Numbered from the stretch's first letter, positions 44,485 through 53,859 are shown. The stretch is 64,000 nt of DNA from Paenibacillus aceris (GCF_017874035.1 NZ_JAGGKV010000021.1:1-64000), one strand, 5' to 3'. Notes: generated from the letters alone by a model not told the origin. Made by a program: numbers and translations.

Positions 44485-44613
44485 TTACTTATCTCTCCCG
44501 CCTCGGATATATTTGTCCTTGTTTTTGTACTCATACCAGATGGCCAGGAGTACGCCGATGATGAGCGCGAGCGATATCCAGTGATTCACGATAAAGTTCC
44601 AGAGGGTGTTCAT
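44485..44613 (-). CDS. Small single-pass membrane protein, 42 residues
   Basis: Tiny gene with a strong ribosome site (AAGGAGG, 8 nt before the ATG at 44613). The protein begins MNTLWNFIVNHW, has one hydrophobic helix (about residues 9-28, ISLALIIGVLLAIWYEY) and a positively charged tail NKDKYIRGGRDK. This suggests an inserted helix with the C terminus inside. No known family recognised. It lies convergent to purD with a shared terminator. The open frame extends upstream to 44676 but the ribosome site fixes the start. Confidence 0.72.
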   Translation of the reverse strand: MNTLWNFIVNHWISLALIIGVLLAIWYEYKNKDKYIRGGRDK

Positions 44614-44729
44614 GCGATTGCCTCCTTGGGTTTTGCCTTTAGAATAGTTTTGGCAGCCGTTGTGCGTTTCATGCATGGGAAACGAATGGAGCAGGTGAAA
44701 GCGCCGAGATACAGAGAGGGAATGGTGTG

Positions 44730-45614
44730 ATGTTTGTGGGAAAAAGGGTGATGCGGCTAGCTGCCATGGGTGTGTTGGTCTTGCTGGTTGGTTTGCTGGC
44801 TGCTTGTGGCGGTGAGCAGGCTGCTGTTGAGGGGCAAGCGATTAGCTTGTCGGCGGTGGAATCGCCGGCTGTAAGCGTGCCGCCGGCAGCTGCGGCAGTT
44901 GCGCCGACAGCTGAGCCGACGTTGGCAGCGGTGCAGGAGTTGGCACCAGAGCCAGAGCTTGTGGAATCGCTGGCTGTGGCGCACAAGCTGGTGATGCTGG
45001 ACCCGGGGCATCAGCGTCACGGCAACAACGCGCCCGAGGCCGTAGGCCCGGATACGCGGGAGATGAAGCCCAAGGTCAGTTCCGGCACCGTTGGCGTGCG
45101 AACGAAAAAACCGGAATACGTGCTCAATCTGGAGGTTTCGCTGTTAATCAAAGCCGAGCTGGTGAGCCGAGGCATTGAGGTTGCGATGACCCGTGAGACG
45201 CACGAGGTCGATATCTCCAATAAGCAGCGTGCGGATATGGCGAATGAAGCTGGAGCTGCGCTGGTCGTGCGCATTCACGCGGATGGGGACAGTTCGCCGA
45301 AAACCAGCGGATTTTCGGTCTTGTACCCATCTGCTTCGTTGGCCGCGGTTAAACCGATTGCAGCGGCAAGCAAGCAGGCTGCCGGCTTCATTGCGGATGA
45401 GCTAACGGCAAAGACGGGGACGTCGTCTGGCAGAGGGCTGTCGGCGCGCAGCGATCTATCCGGCTTTAACTGGTCCAAGGTACCGGTCGTACTGGTCGAA
45501 CTTGGTTTCATGACCAATCCGGAAGAAGATGAGCGGTTGTCTGCTGCCGAGTACCAGAAGAAGCTAGCCGTAGGTATTGCGGATGGTATTGAACAGTATT
45601 TGAATAAGAAATAG
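44730..45614 (+). CDS. N-acetylmuramoyl-L-alanine amidase lipoprotein (Amidase_3)
   Basis: Cell-wall hydrolase of 294 residues that cleaves the bond between muramic acid and the stem peptide. A lipoprotein signal ends at LLAAC (Cys about 25), followed by an Ala/Pro/Glu-rich linker to about residue 85. The Amidase_3 domain starts at VMLDPGHQRHG (first zinc His) and includes VVRIHADG (second zinc His) and VELGFMTNPEED with the catalytic Glu. The ATG at 44730 has GAGAGGG 9 nt upstream; GTG 44727 is an alternative. Expected on the outer face of the membrane. Confidence 0.92.
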   Translation: MFVGKRVMRLAAMGVLVLLVGLLAACGGEQAAVEGQAISLSAVESPAVSVPPAAAAVAPTAEPTLAAVQELAPEPELVESLAVAHKLVMLDPGHQRHGNNAPEAVGPDTREMKPKVSSGTVGVRTKKPEYVLNLEVSLLIKAELVSRGIEVAMTRETHEVDISNKQRADMANEAGAALVVRIHADGDSSPKTSGFSVLYPSASLAAVKPIAAASKQAAGFIADELTAKTGTSSGRGLSARSDLSGFNWSKVPVVLVELGFMTNPEEDERLSAAEYQKKLAVGIADGIEQYLNKK

Positions 45615-45616
45615 GG

Positions 45617-45641
45617 GCCGCCTGCCATGGGCGGCTTTTTT
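45617..45641 (+). terminator. Short intrinsic terminator
   Basis: GCCGCC (45617-45622) and GGCGGC (45630-45635) with a 7-nt loop, then six T. Confidence 0.85.
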
Positions 45642-45777
45642 GCCGTAAGGCGAATTGTGAAATCAAAATGTGGACCACGAGGATGACGATCATTTATTGG
45701 GTTTTATTTTCGTTTTGAAGAGAATAATGTAGTATATTGGTAAAAAGTTTCCAATCCAAATGAGGGAGTGATTCGCT

Positions 45778-46578
45778 ATGCTACCAGCTTTTTTTATTGC
45801 GCATGGGACACCAAGTCTGGCGATTGAGCAGCATGCGTACACCGAGTTTCTGCAGAAGCTGGCGAAGAGCATACCTCGCCCCAAAGCCATCGTAATATTC
45901 AGCGCGTACTGGGAAAGTCCTTTGCAGAAAATCAGCTCGTCCATCCATCCGGAGACTATCTATGATTTTTTGGGATACTCGGAAAAGCTTTATAACATTA
46001 AATACCCAGCGAAAGGTGATTTGACGCTGAGTTTGCATGTCCAGCAGTTGTTTCAAGAGGAAGGTATACACTGTGAGTTGGATGACGAGCGCGGGATGGA
46101 TCACGGGGCTTGGGCACCTCTCTACATCATGTACCCGGATGCGCAGATTCCCGTAGTGGCGCTCTCGGTGAATCCGAAGTTGACGGCGGAGGAGCATTAT
46201 CGCATCGGTGCTGCGCTAGGCTCCTTGCGAGAAGAGGATGTTCTCATCCTGGGCAGTGGAGGCACCGTGCATAATTTGCACCGCTTGGACCGGAATAATC
46301 CGGTGCCGCAGCTGTGGGCGGTGGAGTTCGATGAGTGGCTGGCGGAGCAGCTCGAAACGTGGAATCTCGAAGCGATTGTGAGATACGACGAAAGAGCACC
46401 TTATGCTGCGGAGGCGGTGCCGACGCCGGAGCATTTTGCGCCATTGCTGCTTGCGTTTGGTGCGGCAGATGGCGCGCGCCGCGCGAAGCTGCTGCATCAC
46501 AGCTTCCAAATGGGAGCGCTCAGCTTATGCTGCTGGATGTTCGGCGGCATGAAAAAGCCGCAGCGATTTCTGGAGTAG
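45778..46578 (+). CDS. LigB/DODA-type aromatic ring-opening dioxygenase family protein
   Basis: Cytoplasmic protein of 266 residues, of the class III extradiol dioxygenase family that includes 4,5-DOPA dioxygenase and E. coli YgiD. Metal-binding features are His9 in FIAHGTPS, SAYWES near 40, DHGAWAPL near 110 and SGGTVHNLHR near 163. Substrate is unknown; family members open catechol-type rings using Fe or Zn. It ends 17 bp from the end of a convergent gene, and the two 3' ends form a perfect 19-bp inverted repeat. Confidence 0.92.
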   Translation: MLPAFFIAHGTPSLAIEQHAYTEFLQKLAKSIPRPKAIVIFSAYWESPLQKISSSIHPETIYDFLGYSEKLYNIKYPAKGDLTLSLHVQQLFQEEGIHCELDDERGMDHGAWAPLYIMYPDAQIPVVALSVNPKLTAEEHYRIGAALGSLREEDVLILGSGGTVHNLHRLDRNNPVPQLWAVEFDEWLAEQLETWNLEAIVRYDERAPYAAEAVPTPEHFAPLLLAFGAADGARRAKLLHHSFQMGALSLCCWMFGGMKKPQRFLE

Positions 46579-46614
46579 TCCATGCCGGCGTGGTGCTACT
46601 CCAGAAATCGCTGC
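46560..46614. repeat. Perfect 19-bp inverted repeat spanning two convergent gene ends
   Basis: 46560-46578 (GCAGCGATTTCTGGAGTAG) is the exact inverse of 46596-46614, with a 17-nt loop. Each arm encodes the last codons and stop of one gene, so both proteins end in QRFLE. It can form a strong hairpin in either transcript but has no T run. Confidence 0.95.
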
Positions 46615-47009
46615 TTGAACTCCGGCTTCGGCAGCATGCAGTGTTCCGCCTTGCCGAACCAGCGATAGCGGTTACGCGCGACGTAGGCGTAGGCGAGATT
46701 CCGCAGCGTAGCCGGAATGACGATGGCCGCATACGCCAGCGGGTATGCGCCGCGCAGCCGCCGGGCAATGCGCAGCGCCGCTGTCGAGCGGGTGTAGGCG
46801 CGCCCGCCCTCGATCAGCACAATCGTGCTGATGTTGTCCGTGGGCAGCTTGTGCTGCTCGAGCAGCTTTTGCCCGGCAGCAGACTGCAAAGATGCGAAGC
46901 GGAAATGGCCCTTCGGGTCATTCCGCAGAATGAACTGCACAGCTCCGCTGCACAAGTTGCAGACGCCGTCGAACAGAATAACGGCTTTGTCGTCGGTTGG
47001 CGTGGTCAT
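46596..47009 (-). CDS. DCC family thiol-disulfide oxidoreductase-like protein
   Basis: Protein of 137 residues of the DCC family (DUF393), named for its D-x-x-C-x-x-C motif: FDGVCNLCSGAV with Cys17 and Cys20. The fold is predicted to be thioredoxin-like. The segment RYRWFGKAEHCMLPKPE near the C terminus is typical. Physiological role unknown. Ribosome site AAGGAGG lies 6-7 nt before the ATG. Convergent with the dioxygenase gene; the shared inverted repeat covers its last codons. Confidence 0.92.
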   Translation of the reverse strand: MTTPTDDKAVILFDGVCNLCSGAVQFILRNDPKGHFRFASLQSAAGQKLLEQHKLPTDNISTIVLIEGGRAYTRSTAALRIARRLRGAYPLAYAAIVIPATLRNLAYAYVARNRYRWFGKAEHCMLPKPEFKQRFLE

Positions 47010-47418
47010 GAGGCGATGCCTCCTTATAGAGTTAAACGTGCCTAATATTGAAATTTCAACAAGTGCAGGACGTGAGACGTCTTTTTAGTATTTCTCAATG
47101 AGGTATAGCTACTTTTGTACGTGTGAGAGAGCCTTTTTGGCCGTCTCAGCATGAAAGTGTGGACACTTCAACTATTTCTGTGCTTTACATATCTTTTATT
47201 CAGTTTACCACTTGCCTGCTGCTCCCTCTACTATAGCTAATTACCGTGAATCATCCAACGTGTGAAGTATGCAGGGTGTGGATTCGGCCTGATGCAATCG
47301 TTGAATTTATACAGCATGCAGGCTGTGAATGCCCTCCCACGCAAAAGAACTTCTACATCTCTCTTGCCTAGCATATACATTTCATAGAACAATAGAAGAA
47401 GAGAAGAGGTGCCTATTG
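47010..47418. other. Intergenic stretch between divergent genes, no gene seen
   Basis: About 410 bases. A small GACGT/ACGTC hairpin followed by five T occurs at 47069-47086, and the region around 47183-47210 is A/T-rich. No -35/-10 pair or known operator was recognised. Confidence 0.5.
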
Positions 47419-48507
47419 ATGAAATCATTGTCCCTATCCCGTCGCAAAAGATCCCTCAGCGCCTGGCTCGTCCTTGGCTGCTCTGTCATAACCATTGTTG
47501 GCTGCAGCGATACGCCTGCTTCCTTGCCAACGACGAGCCCTGACACCGCAGCAGCAACAGCAGCTCCAACGCCAACGCCTGCCACTAAGCCTGCCAACAC
47601 AGCCGTGGAGACGGAGCAGCCCTATAAATTCCCGCTGACCGGGCTTCCTTCCGCCAAAGAAGTGAAGAGCCGACCTTTCATGGTTATGGTTGAAAATGCT
47701 CCGCAAGCCAGACCCCAAACCGGCCTGGACCAAGCGGACATCGTCTACGAGATTCTCGCAGAGGGCGAGATTACTAGATTCGTCTCCGTGTTCCAAAGCC
47801 ACGAGGCCACAGCGATCGGTCCTGTGCGAAGCATCCGGCCTTATTTTGTAGAGATCGGCGACGCGCTCGATGCCGTTATCGTCCATGCCGGTTGGAGCCA
47901 GGAAGCGATGGACATGATGGCGGGCCGCAAGCTGGCTCATCTCGATGAGGTCTATGGCGATGGAGCCTACTACTGGCGCTCGACGGATCGCAAAGCCCCG
48001 CACAATCTCTATACCTCTGTGGATAAAATGAAGCAGGGCGCCGAAGCGCGTAAATTCCGCACCGAGTGGAACGGACCGCTGCTTACTTTTGCCAAGGATG
48101 ATGGTCAAAGTAAGCTTACCGGTGCTGCCGTGCATTACATCCTCATTCCATATCTTCAAGGGTATTTCGTCTCCTATGAATACAATGCTGGGGAAGGCGT
48201 GTACATGCGCAGCATGGAGGGCAAGCCGCATCTTGACAAGGAGAGCGGCAAACAGCTGCAGGCCAAAAATCTGCTCGTGCTGGAGAGCAAGCACAAAATT
48301 GTAGATAAAGAGGGTCGACGAGAGGTTGACGTGTTCGGACCCGGGAAAGGCGTTATCCTGCAAGAAGGAAAATCCCAGCAGATTACTTGGGAACGCAAAA
48401 ACGGTATGCTCCGCGCCTACGCGGAAGGTGGTAAGGAAGTGCCGCTGCTGCCGGGCAACACGTGGGTGCAGATCGTGCCTGAGGGGACTGCGCTGAAAAT
48501 GGAGTAA
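47419..48507 (+). CDS. DUF3048 (YerB-like) lipoprotein
   Basis: Exported lipoprotein of 362 residues. The signal ends in IVGC (Cys about 29), followed by an Ala/Thr/Pro linker to about 70. The DUF3048 N-terminal domain has VMVENAPQARPQTGLDQADIV and IGPVRSIRPYF; the C-terminal domain is present to the end. B. subtilis YerB is the best-known relative; its function is not established. ATG 47419 is used, with GAAGAGGTG upstream; the frame extends further upstream without a ribosome site. Confidence 0.9.
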   Translation: MKSLSLSRRKRSLSAWLVLGCSVITIVGCSDTPASLPTTSPDTAAATAAPTPTPATKPANTAVETEQPYKFPLTGLPSAKEVKSRPFMVMVENAPQARPQTGLDQADIVYEILAEGEITRFVSVFQSHEATAIGPVRSIRPYFVEIGDALDAVIVHAGWSQEAMDMMAGRKLAHLDEVYGDGAYYWRSTDRKAPHNLYTSVDKMKQGAEARKFRTEWNGPLLTFAKDDGQSKLTGAAVHYILIPYLQGYFVSYEYNAGEGVYMRSMEGKPHLDKESGKQLQAKNLLVLESKHKIVDKEGRREVDVFGPGKGVILQEGKSQQITWERKNGMLRAYAEGGKEVPLLPGNTWVQIVPEGTALKME

Positions 48508-48592
48508 AGACAAATTTAACAATCCATTTACATTCCAATAATCATGCTGATACATTGACCCCTTATGATTAAAAGTCATGGGGGGGAATAGC

Positions 48593-49987
48593 ATGAATAA
48601 ATTTCAACGTAAAGTTTCAGTGCCCATATATACGGTATTCATTCTGCTGCTGTTTGGCATTTTTGGAATTAGCTATACAATCTGGGGGAACCAAGCCGCT
48701 GGCAAAGGTATCAAGGCAGGAGCCGCAGAAGCGACGTCGGAACTAACGGTTAATGGGGTTAAGAAAATCGTGTGGTGGCACTCGATGAGCGGCGAGAACG
48801 GCAAAGTGGTGGACAAGCTTGTCTCTGGCTTTAATGCGTCGCATAAGGATATGAAGGTGGAAGCGGTCTATCAGGGCTCTTACTACGATAGCCTGACGAA
48901 GCTGAAAGCGTCCATTGGTTCAACAATAGAACCAACGATGGTGCAGGTATACGATATCGGGACCCGATTCATGATCGACTCGAAGGCTATTACGCCAATT
49001 CAAAACTTTATCGATCAGGAGAAGTATGACACTTCCCAACTGGATGAAGCGATTATGAATTACTATACAGTGGGCGATACGCTGTATTCGATGCCTTTTA
49101 ACGCGTCCAATCCAATTCTGTATTACAACAAAGATATGTTTTCGGCTGCGGGACTTAATCCCGATAAACCGCCGGTCTTGTATGAGGACGTTGCGCAAGC
49201 GGCGAAAAAGCTAACGAAAGAAGGCGTATGGGGCGGATACTTCGGTACATACAGCTGGTACATGGAGCAGCTTGTAGCCAATCAAGGCGCTGAATTGGTC
49301 AATAACGGCAATGGCCGTGACGGCTTGGCTACCGCTTGGCAGCTGAATGGAAAAGAAGGCGTCATGGCGCTTACTTGGTGGAAGGGGCTCGTTGACAGCA
49401 AAGTGGCCCTCCATTCTGCAGGCAAGGCAGATGGCTCGAAGAAAGCGTTCGCCGAGGGGAGGGTTGCTATGATCTTCGATACGACGGCCGCACTTCGTGA
49501 TATCCTAAGTTCGGTTGACGGCAAGTTCGAAGTCGGGACGGGCTTCTTTCCGAAAGCAGAAGGGTCGGATTATGCCGGCGTGGGAGTTGGAGGGGGCAGC
49601 AACTGGATCATGAACAGCAAGTCCGAGGATGAGCAGCAGGCGGCATGGGCTTTCATGAAGTACTTATCCGAGCCTGAACAACAGGCGTTTTTTCACGTAA
49701 ATACGGGCTACTTTCCAATTACGAAGATGGCCTATGATTTGCCTCTTGTACAGGACAATATGAAGCAATTCCCGCAGTTCAAGACAGCCATTGATCAGCA
49801 TAATGCTTCGAAGTTGAATAAGGCGACGCTAGGCGGCGTTCTCGGTGTATACCCTGACGCTAGAAAGCTGACGGAGGAAGCCATTAACCAGGCACTCAGC
49901 GGCCAGAAATCACCGCAGGAAGCGCTTGATGCAGCAGCGTTAATGATTAATGCTAAAATAGTGGAGTATAATCGAGTGTTAAATTAA
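48593..49987 (+). CDS. Extracellular solute-binding protein (UgpB/MalE type), membrane-anchored without lipobox
   Basis: Family 1 solute-binding protein of 464 residues, similar to glycerol-3-phosphate or sugar-binding components. It opens with a basic stretch and one hydrophobic helix (about 13-33) but has no Cys for lipid attachment, so it is probably held by an uncleaved helix or released. The mature part starts KKIVWWHSMSGENGKVVDKL; YSMPFNASNPILYYNKDMF and AFAEGRVAMIFD are family signatures. No permease or ATPase gene is nearby. ATG 48593 follows a GGGGGG site; ATG 48578 is less likely. A membrane AraC regulator lies convergent downstream and may respond to the same ligand. Confidence 0.9.
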   Translation: MNKFQRKVSVPIYTVFILLLFGIFGISYTIWGNQAAGKGIKAGAAEATSELTVNGVKKIVWWHSMSGENGKVVDKLVSGFNASHKDMKVEAVYQGSYYDSLTKLKASIGSTIEPTMVQVYDIGTRFMIDSKAITPIQNFIDQEKYDTSQLDEAIMNYYTVGDTLYSMPFNASNPILYYNKDMFSAAGLNPDKPPVLYEDVAQAAKKLTKEGVWGGYFGTYSWYMEQLVANQGAELVNNGNGRDGLATAWQLNGKEGVMALTWWKGLVDSKVALHSAGKADGSKKAFAEGRVAMIFDTTAALRDILSSVDGKFEVGTGFFPKAEGSDYAGVGVGGGSNWIMNSKSEDEQQAAWAFMKYLSEPEQQAFFHVNTGYFPITKMAYDLPLVQDNMKQFPQFKTAIDQHNASKLNKATLGGVLGVYPDARKLTEEAINQALSGQKSPQEALDAAALMINAKIVEYNRVLN

Positions 49988-50115
49988 TAAATGAAAGCCG
50001 GGGGGGACCTCGACCTGTCGCACTGATAATGGAACGTTCCCCAAAAGCGTCCGTACCTTGGGTCTTTACCTAAATAGCGCCCTGGAGCTCCTCTTTTAAG
50101 GCAATCATCATACAC

Positions 50116-50145
50116 AAAAAGCATCCCGACTATGAGATGCTTTTT
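50116..50145. terminator. Bidirectional terminator between convergent genes
   Basis: AAAAAGCATC (50116-50125) and GATGCTTTTT (50136-50145) are perfect arms with a 10-nt loop and A/T tracts. Confidence 0.9.
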
Positions 50146-50167
50146 CATGTTTCCACCTTAATCCTTG

Positions 50168-52336
50168 TTAAGATGATTTGCTTGTTAGTTTTGCTTTTCG
50201 GAATTCGCCTGGGGATGAGCCTGTCCGGTTTTTGAACATGCGGTTAAACGAAGAGATGTTCCGATACCCCACCTGCATACCGATATCTTGAATGTTCAAG
50301 TCGGTCGTATGCAGCAGCTCCTTCGCATTGCTCACTCTTCGGTCATGCAAATGCTCCATGAAGTTGGCACCTGTCTTCTCTTTGATATACGTCGAGAGGT
50401 AGGAGGTGCTTAAATTCAGTTGATCGGCGAGTACATCGAGCGAGAGATCCTCAGCGAATTGCTCATGAATCACACGTAGAACAAGGTCAACGATGGGATC
50501 GTTGGCTTCCTTTTTCTCGCGGATGATCTGAGTAACGGCTCGGAAGTAAGCCTGAAAGGTTATTCGGTATTCCTCGACTGTACAGCATTCATCCAGCTGA
50601 AGCAGAAGGGGCTTAAGCTGCCATAAGGCTTCAGCTTGGACTTTGTAATGCTCTAGCACCATCTTGGCCTTGTCCGTCACAGCAAGCGTCATATGCCTAA
50701 ACACATCCACAGACGCTTCTTTGTGGTCAAGCTCCTGCAGCCATGGTAGGAAGAGATCCAGTGTTTCCTGCTCTTTGCCTGCCTTCAGAACTGCGGTCAG
50801 ATCCTGCTCCTGCGAAAGCGTTAAGACATAAGTAGAGAGATCCGAGCGAAACTCGGTTATCGTTTGCGTTTCATCCAGCAGTTTGGCTTGCATGGCCATT
50901 TCATTGACTTGGCGGTAGGCATATCCAAACTGAATTGAATGTTCAAACGCAGAACTTACGGCCGCCGTTACTAAACAGCAGCGCCTATCTTGATCGAGAA
51001 CCTGCTTCAACTCCTCTAGCATGGCTACGATGCGATCCCGTTCATTACCGGGAAAAACAGATAGAAACTGATGATGCTCAATTTGAAAAGTATGCGACCC
51101 AGGAATCCTTTCATCCGCAAGCCGTTTGAGATGCGCACCAACCGACTGTGAGATTTGCTCCTTGCTCAGCGGGACTTCTACAAAAGCGGCTGCTCGAAAG
51201 CGAAGCTCATAAAGGACGATGGTATAGGTTTCCTCGGTACCTTGAATGTGGGGCCATTCACCAGACTCAAGATTAATATTTTTTAGCTTATTGATGAAAT
51301 GATAATTGGTCAGCTCGGACTGTTGATCCTTCAGTTCTTGCTGAATTTGGACCTTTTCCTTAAGCAGCTGGCGTACAGGATGGTTAATCCGTTTGCTGAA
51401 AAAGATCGAGACAATGAACGCGATAACGATTGAAATGCCCAGCAGGATGATCATGAGATTATCCAAACGAAGGATTTTGGCTGCGAAATCAGGATTTGTA
51501 ATCCGCATGATGAAATGCATACTGTCATCATTTTGATAATCGACATAATAAATCCCGTTTTCTAGTAGATAGGCACGCTCAGCGGGTGGGGATGAGAATA
51601 ACGTCTCTGGCAGCTTAGTAGCACTACTACGATTCGTCTGATAAATGAGGTCTTGCCCCGGCCCTACAATGGTTAAATCCAGATTAGGATTTTCCTTGAG
51701 CATCGCGTCCCGCAAACGATCTGCGTCGATCATGGCGATCAGCATATTATCAGCCAGTGAAGGCTTGATTGAATAAGGAATCAAGGTTTTGGCTGTTGGA
51801 TCGGCGCTTGAAGCCCCGAAGGATGCGGCTGGATGAAGCACGAAATTGTCTGTACGCTGAAACTGCGTCTGCCAATAAGGCAGCGGGTATGGCTTGCTGG
51901 CATACAGATTTGCAAACAATTCTTCATTCGTTCCCGGACCAAATTTATTAATGGCCAGATTCGCAGAACGAAACAAAAGGATCATATTATCCAGATAAAG
52001 TTCTGAGTCACCTACAATACTTTGGATGTCCAGAACAATGGGACGAGTGGTAAGCGTCTCGGCATCTTTCTTCAGAATCACTTGATTGTTAAGGGTTATG
52101 ACATCTTTATCTGTGAATTGCTTGAAAAGGGCCTCTCTGATTTTATCCAACTGAAACTGATAACGCTCCGCCACTTTTTGCAAAGTGAGGTGATTCTGTT
52201 CGATCATCTCGCTGCGAAGGTGGCTTTTTAGCATCCAAAAGATGAGTAGGCTAAAGGACGAGAAGATCAGAATCAGAACGATAAAGCTGGTAAATACATG
52301 TCGAAACAGTGATTTATTGATTGGGAAAATAGTCAT
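50168..52336 (-). CDS. Membrane-bound AraC-family regulator (YesS-like)
   Basis: Regulator of 722 residues that joins sensing and DNA binding in one protein. Two membrane helices (about 12-34 and 296-318) enclose an extracellular sensor of about 260 residues, probably Cache-like. A HAMP-like/coiled linker (INHPVRQLLKEKVQIQQELKDQQSEL) leads to a cytoplasmic middle region and a C-terminal AraC double helix-turn-helix (about 620-715: LSLDVLADQLNLSTSYLSTY and IQDIGMQVGYRNISSFNRMF). In Paenibacillus such proteins often control neighbouring sugar ABC genes. The ribosome site is AAAGGGG. Target genes are not shown by sequence. Confidence 0.92.
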   Translation of the reverse strand: MTIFPINKSLFRHVFTSFIVLILIFSSFSLLIFWMLKSHLRSEMIEQNHLTLQKVAERYQFQLDKIREALFKQFTDKDVITLNNQVILKKDAETLTTRPIVLDIQSIVGDSELYLDNMILLFRSANLAINKFGPGTNEELFANLYASKPYPLPYWQTQFQRTDNFVLHPAASFGASSADPTAKTLIPYSIKPSLADNMLIAMIDADRLRDAMLKENPNLDLTIVGPGQDLIYQTNRSSATKLPETLFSSPPAERAYLLENGIYYVDYQNDDSMHFIMRITNPDFAAKILRLDNLMIILLGISIVIAFIVSIFFSKRINHPVRQLLKEKVQIQQELKDQQSELTNYHFINKLKNINLESGEWPHIQGTEETYTIVLYELRFRAAAFVEVPLSKEQISQSVGAHLKRLADERIPGSHTFQIEHHQFLSVFPGNERDRIVAMLEELKQVLDQDRRCCLVTAAVSSAFEHSIQFGYAYRQVNEMAMQAKLLDETQTITEFRSDLSTYVLTLSQEQDLTAVLKAGKEQETLDLFLPWLQELDHKEASVDVFRHMTLAVTDKAKMVLEHYKVQAEALWQLKPLLLQLDECCTVEEYRITFQAYFRAVTQIIREKKEANDPIVDLVLRVIHEQFAEDLSLDVLADQLNLSTSYLSTYIKEKTGANFMEHLHDRRVSNAKELLHTTDLNIQDIGMQVGYRNISSFNRMFKNRTGSSPGEFRKAKLTSKSS

Positions 52337-52644
52337 AAGTCGCAGGCCCCTTTGATCGTTACGCTGTTGACTTCCGGCGAGTTATATACACTTAATTGTA
52401 GACCATTATCCTTGGTAAGGGTATGGGCTTTTTTTTGGAAGCTTTGCATTTTTACTGATTCGGCAGTTCATAAAAGCTTAAAAAACCAATCGAAACAATG
52501 GGAAAGTATCGAAAATCATGTGTATAGGCAAGGCAGCGGCCCCCCGGATATGATGGGCAGGTAACAAGCGAGGCTCATGGGAAGGAGAGGTAATTAAGGT
52601 TCGAATGAGCAAGATCAGTTGATGAATGAGGGGATAGGAACGAA
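52337..52644. other. Intergenic stretch between divergent genes, no gene seen
   Basis: About 310 bases, A/T-rich at first. No clear promoter, repeat or RNA structure recognised; the only open frame (52352-52564) lacks a ribosome site. Confidence 0.5.
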
Positions 52645-53829
52645 ATGAAACACATGCGTGATAGGTTCGTGATCAACATCTATAAGAGTTTTTTTGCTAT
52701 TGCTTTGGCGGTAATCGTATGCATGACCTTAGCTGGTTCGGCGGGAGCCCATTTCTCCTCGACCGGGTATTCCGATATTAAGGTGGGTGCGGATACGATC
52801 CAATACCACCTGTCGATCCTGGAGAGCGACTTTGTTCATATATTCCCGGACAAGCCGGATGGTGGCGACAAGATTAGCGATAAACAGTTGACGAGCTCTA
52901 TGGAAGCTCTAACGAAGCTTGTAGACGACGGTCTTATTGTAACGGGAGACGGGAAAATCGGATCTGTGGTGATTACCGGTGCCAAGCATGAGAAACGAGC
53001 CAGCATGGATATGATCGGTATCGATATCCGATTTAAATTCGCTGCCACCGTGAAGCAATATCTGATGCAGTACAATTTCTTCTGGTACAGCGGGGTCGAT
53101 GTCAACCATAGCAACTATGCCACGATTCAGGTCGGTGGACAAACCATCCAGCAGGTACTTGGCAGTCAAAATTATATTGTGCAGATTCAAGGTCCAGGCG
53201 CAGCAGCTGGGAATCCGTCAGCAGTCGCAGCACCTTCAGCCCTTGATGCGAAGCCTGCCGTTAACCTGGAGGCGACTTCTTGGCTGAGTACACTTAAGAC
53301 TTACGTCCTCATGGGGATGGAGCACATCTGGTTAGGCCTTGATCACATGCTGTTCGTGCTTGGTCTCCTGCTAGCTGCTGAGCAAAGGGTATGGAAAATA
53401 GTGCGACTGATTACCGCCTTTACAATAGGTCACTGCATTACGCTAGTCCTATCTTCTCTAGAGGTCGCTTATCTCTCACCTAAAATCGTCGAACCCTTAA
53501 TTGCGCTTAGCATTCTGTATATTGCTGTAGAGAATATATGGAAGCAAAAAGAGAGTGCGCGCGTGATCGTTACGTTGTTGTTTGGCCTAGTGCACGGCTT
53601 CGGGTTTGCCGAGGTGCTGCGAGGAACGTTGTCTGGACATATGGCCCTTCCTTTATTTTCATTCAACCTGGGTGTAGAAATTGGACAGCTTGTCGTCGTG
53701 GCGATTGTGATTCCAGTGCTCCTGTGGATAAAACGTTTGCCATTGCAAATCAAATGGAATCAATACGCTTCGGGGATCATTGGCGTGTTCGGGCTTTACT
53801 GGTTGATTGAGCGCATTATTAGCCAATAA
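52645..53829 (+). CDS. HupE/UreJ-family membrane protein with exported N-terminal domain
   Basis: Protein of 394 residues. A signal peptide (cleavage near AGSAGAH, about 36) leads to an exported domain of about 170 residues, a Pro/Ala-rich linker and a C-terminal HupE/UreJ-type membrane domain of six to seven helices (about 215-394). The membrane part has His-containing helices: GMEHIWLGLDHMLFVLG, FTIGHCITLVLSS, FGLVHGFGFAEVL and FNLGVEIGQL. HupE/UreJ relatives are linked to nickel or cobalt handling, but no hydrogenase or urease is nearby. ATG 52654 is an alternative start. It lies 30 bp before the SLH phosphoesterase gene and may be co-transcribed. Confidence 0.88.
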   Translation: MKHMRDRFVINIYKSFFAIALAVIVCMTLAGSAGAHFSSTGYSDIKVGADTIQYHLSILESDFVHIFPDKPDGGDKISDKQLTSSMEALTKLVDDGLIVTGDGKIGSVVITGAKHEKRASMDMIGIDIRFKFAATVKQYLMQYNFFWYSGVDVNHSNYATIQVGGQTIQQVLGSQNYIVQIQGPGAAAGNPSAVAAPSALDAKPAVNLEATSWLSTLKTYVLMGMEHIWLGLDHMLFVLGLLLAAEQRVWKIVRLITAFTIGHCITLVLSSLEVAYLSPKIVEPLIALSILYIAVENIWKQKESARVIVTLLFGLVHGFGFAEVLRGTLSGHMALPLFSFNLGVEIGQLVVVAIVIPVLLWIKRLPLQIKWNQYASGIIGVFGLYWLIERIISQ

Positions 53830-53859
53830 AATTATTTATGATGAGGGGACGTTATCAAG

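Noticed and set aside
46335-47045. 236-codon plus-strand frame across the convergent gene ends
   Set aside because: Overlaps the dioxygenase gene and is antisense to the DCC gene; composition is Arg/Ala-rich shadow.
47434-48594. 386-codon minus-strand frame
   Set aside because: Antisense to the DUF3048 lipoprotein gene, no ribosome site and no family resemblance.
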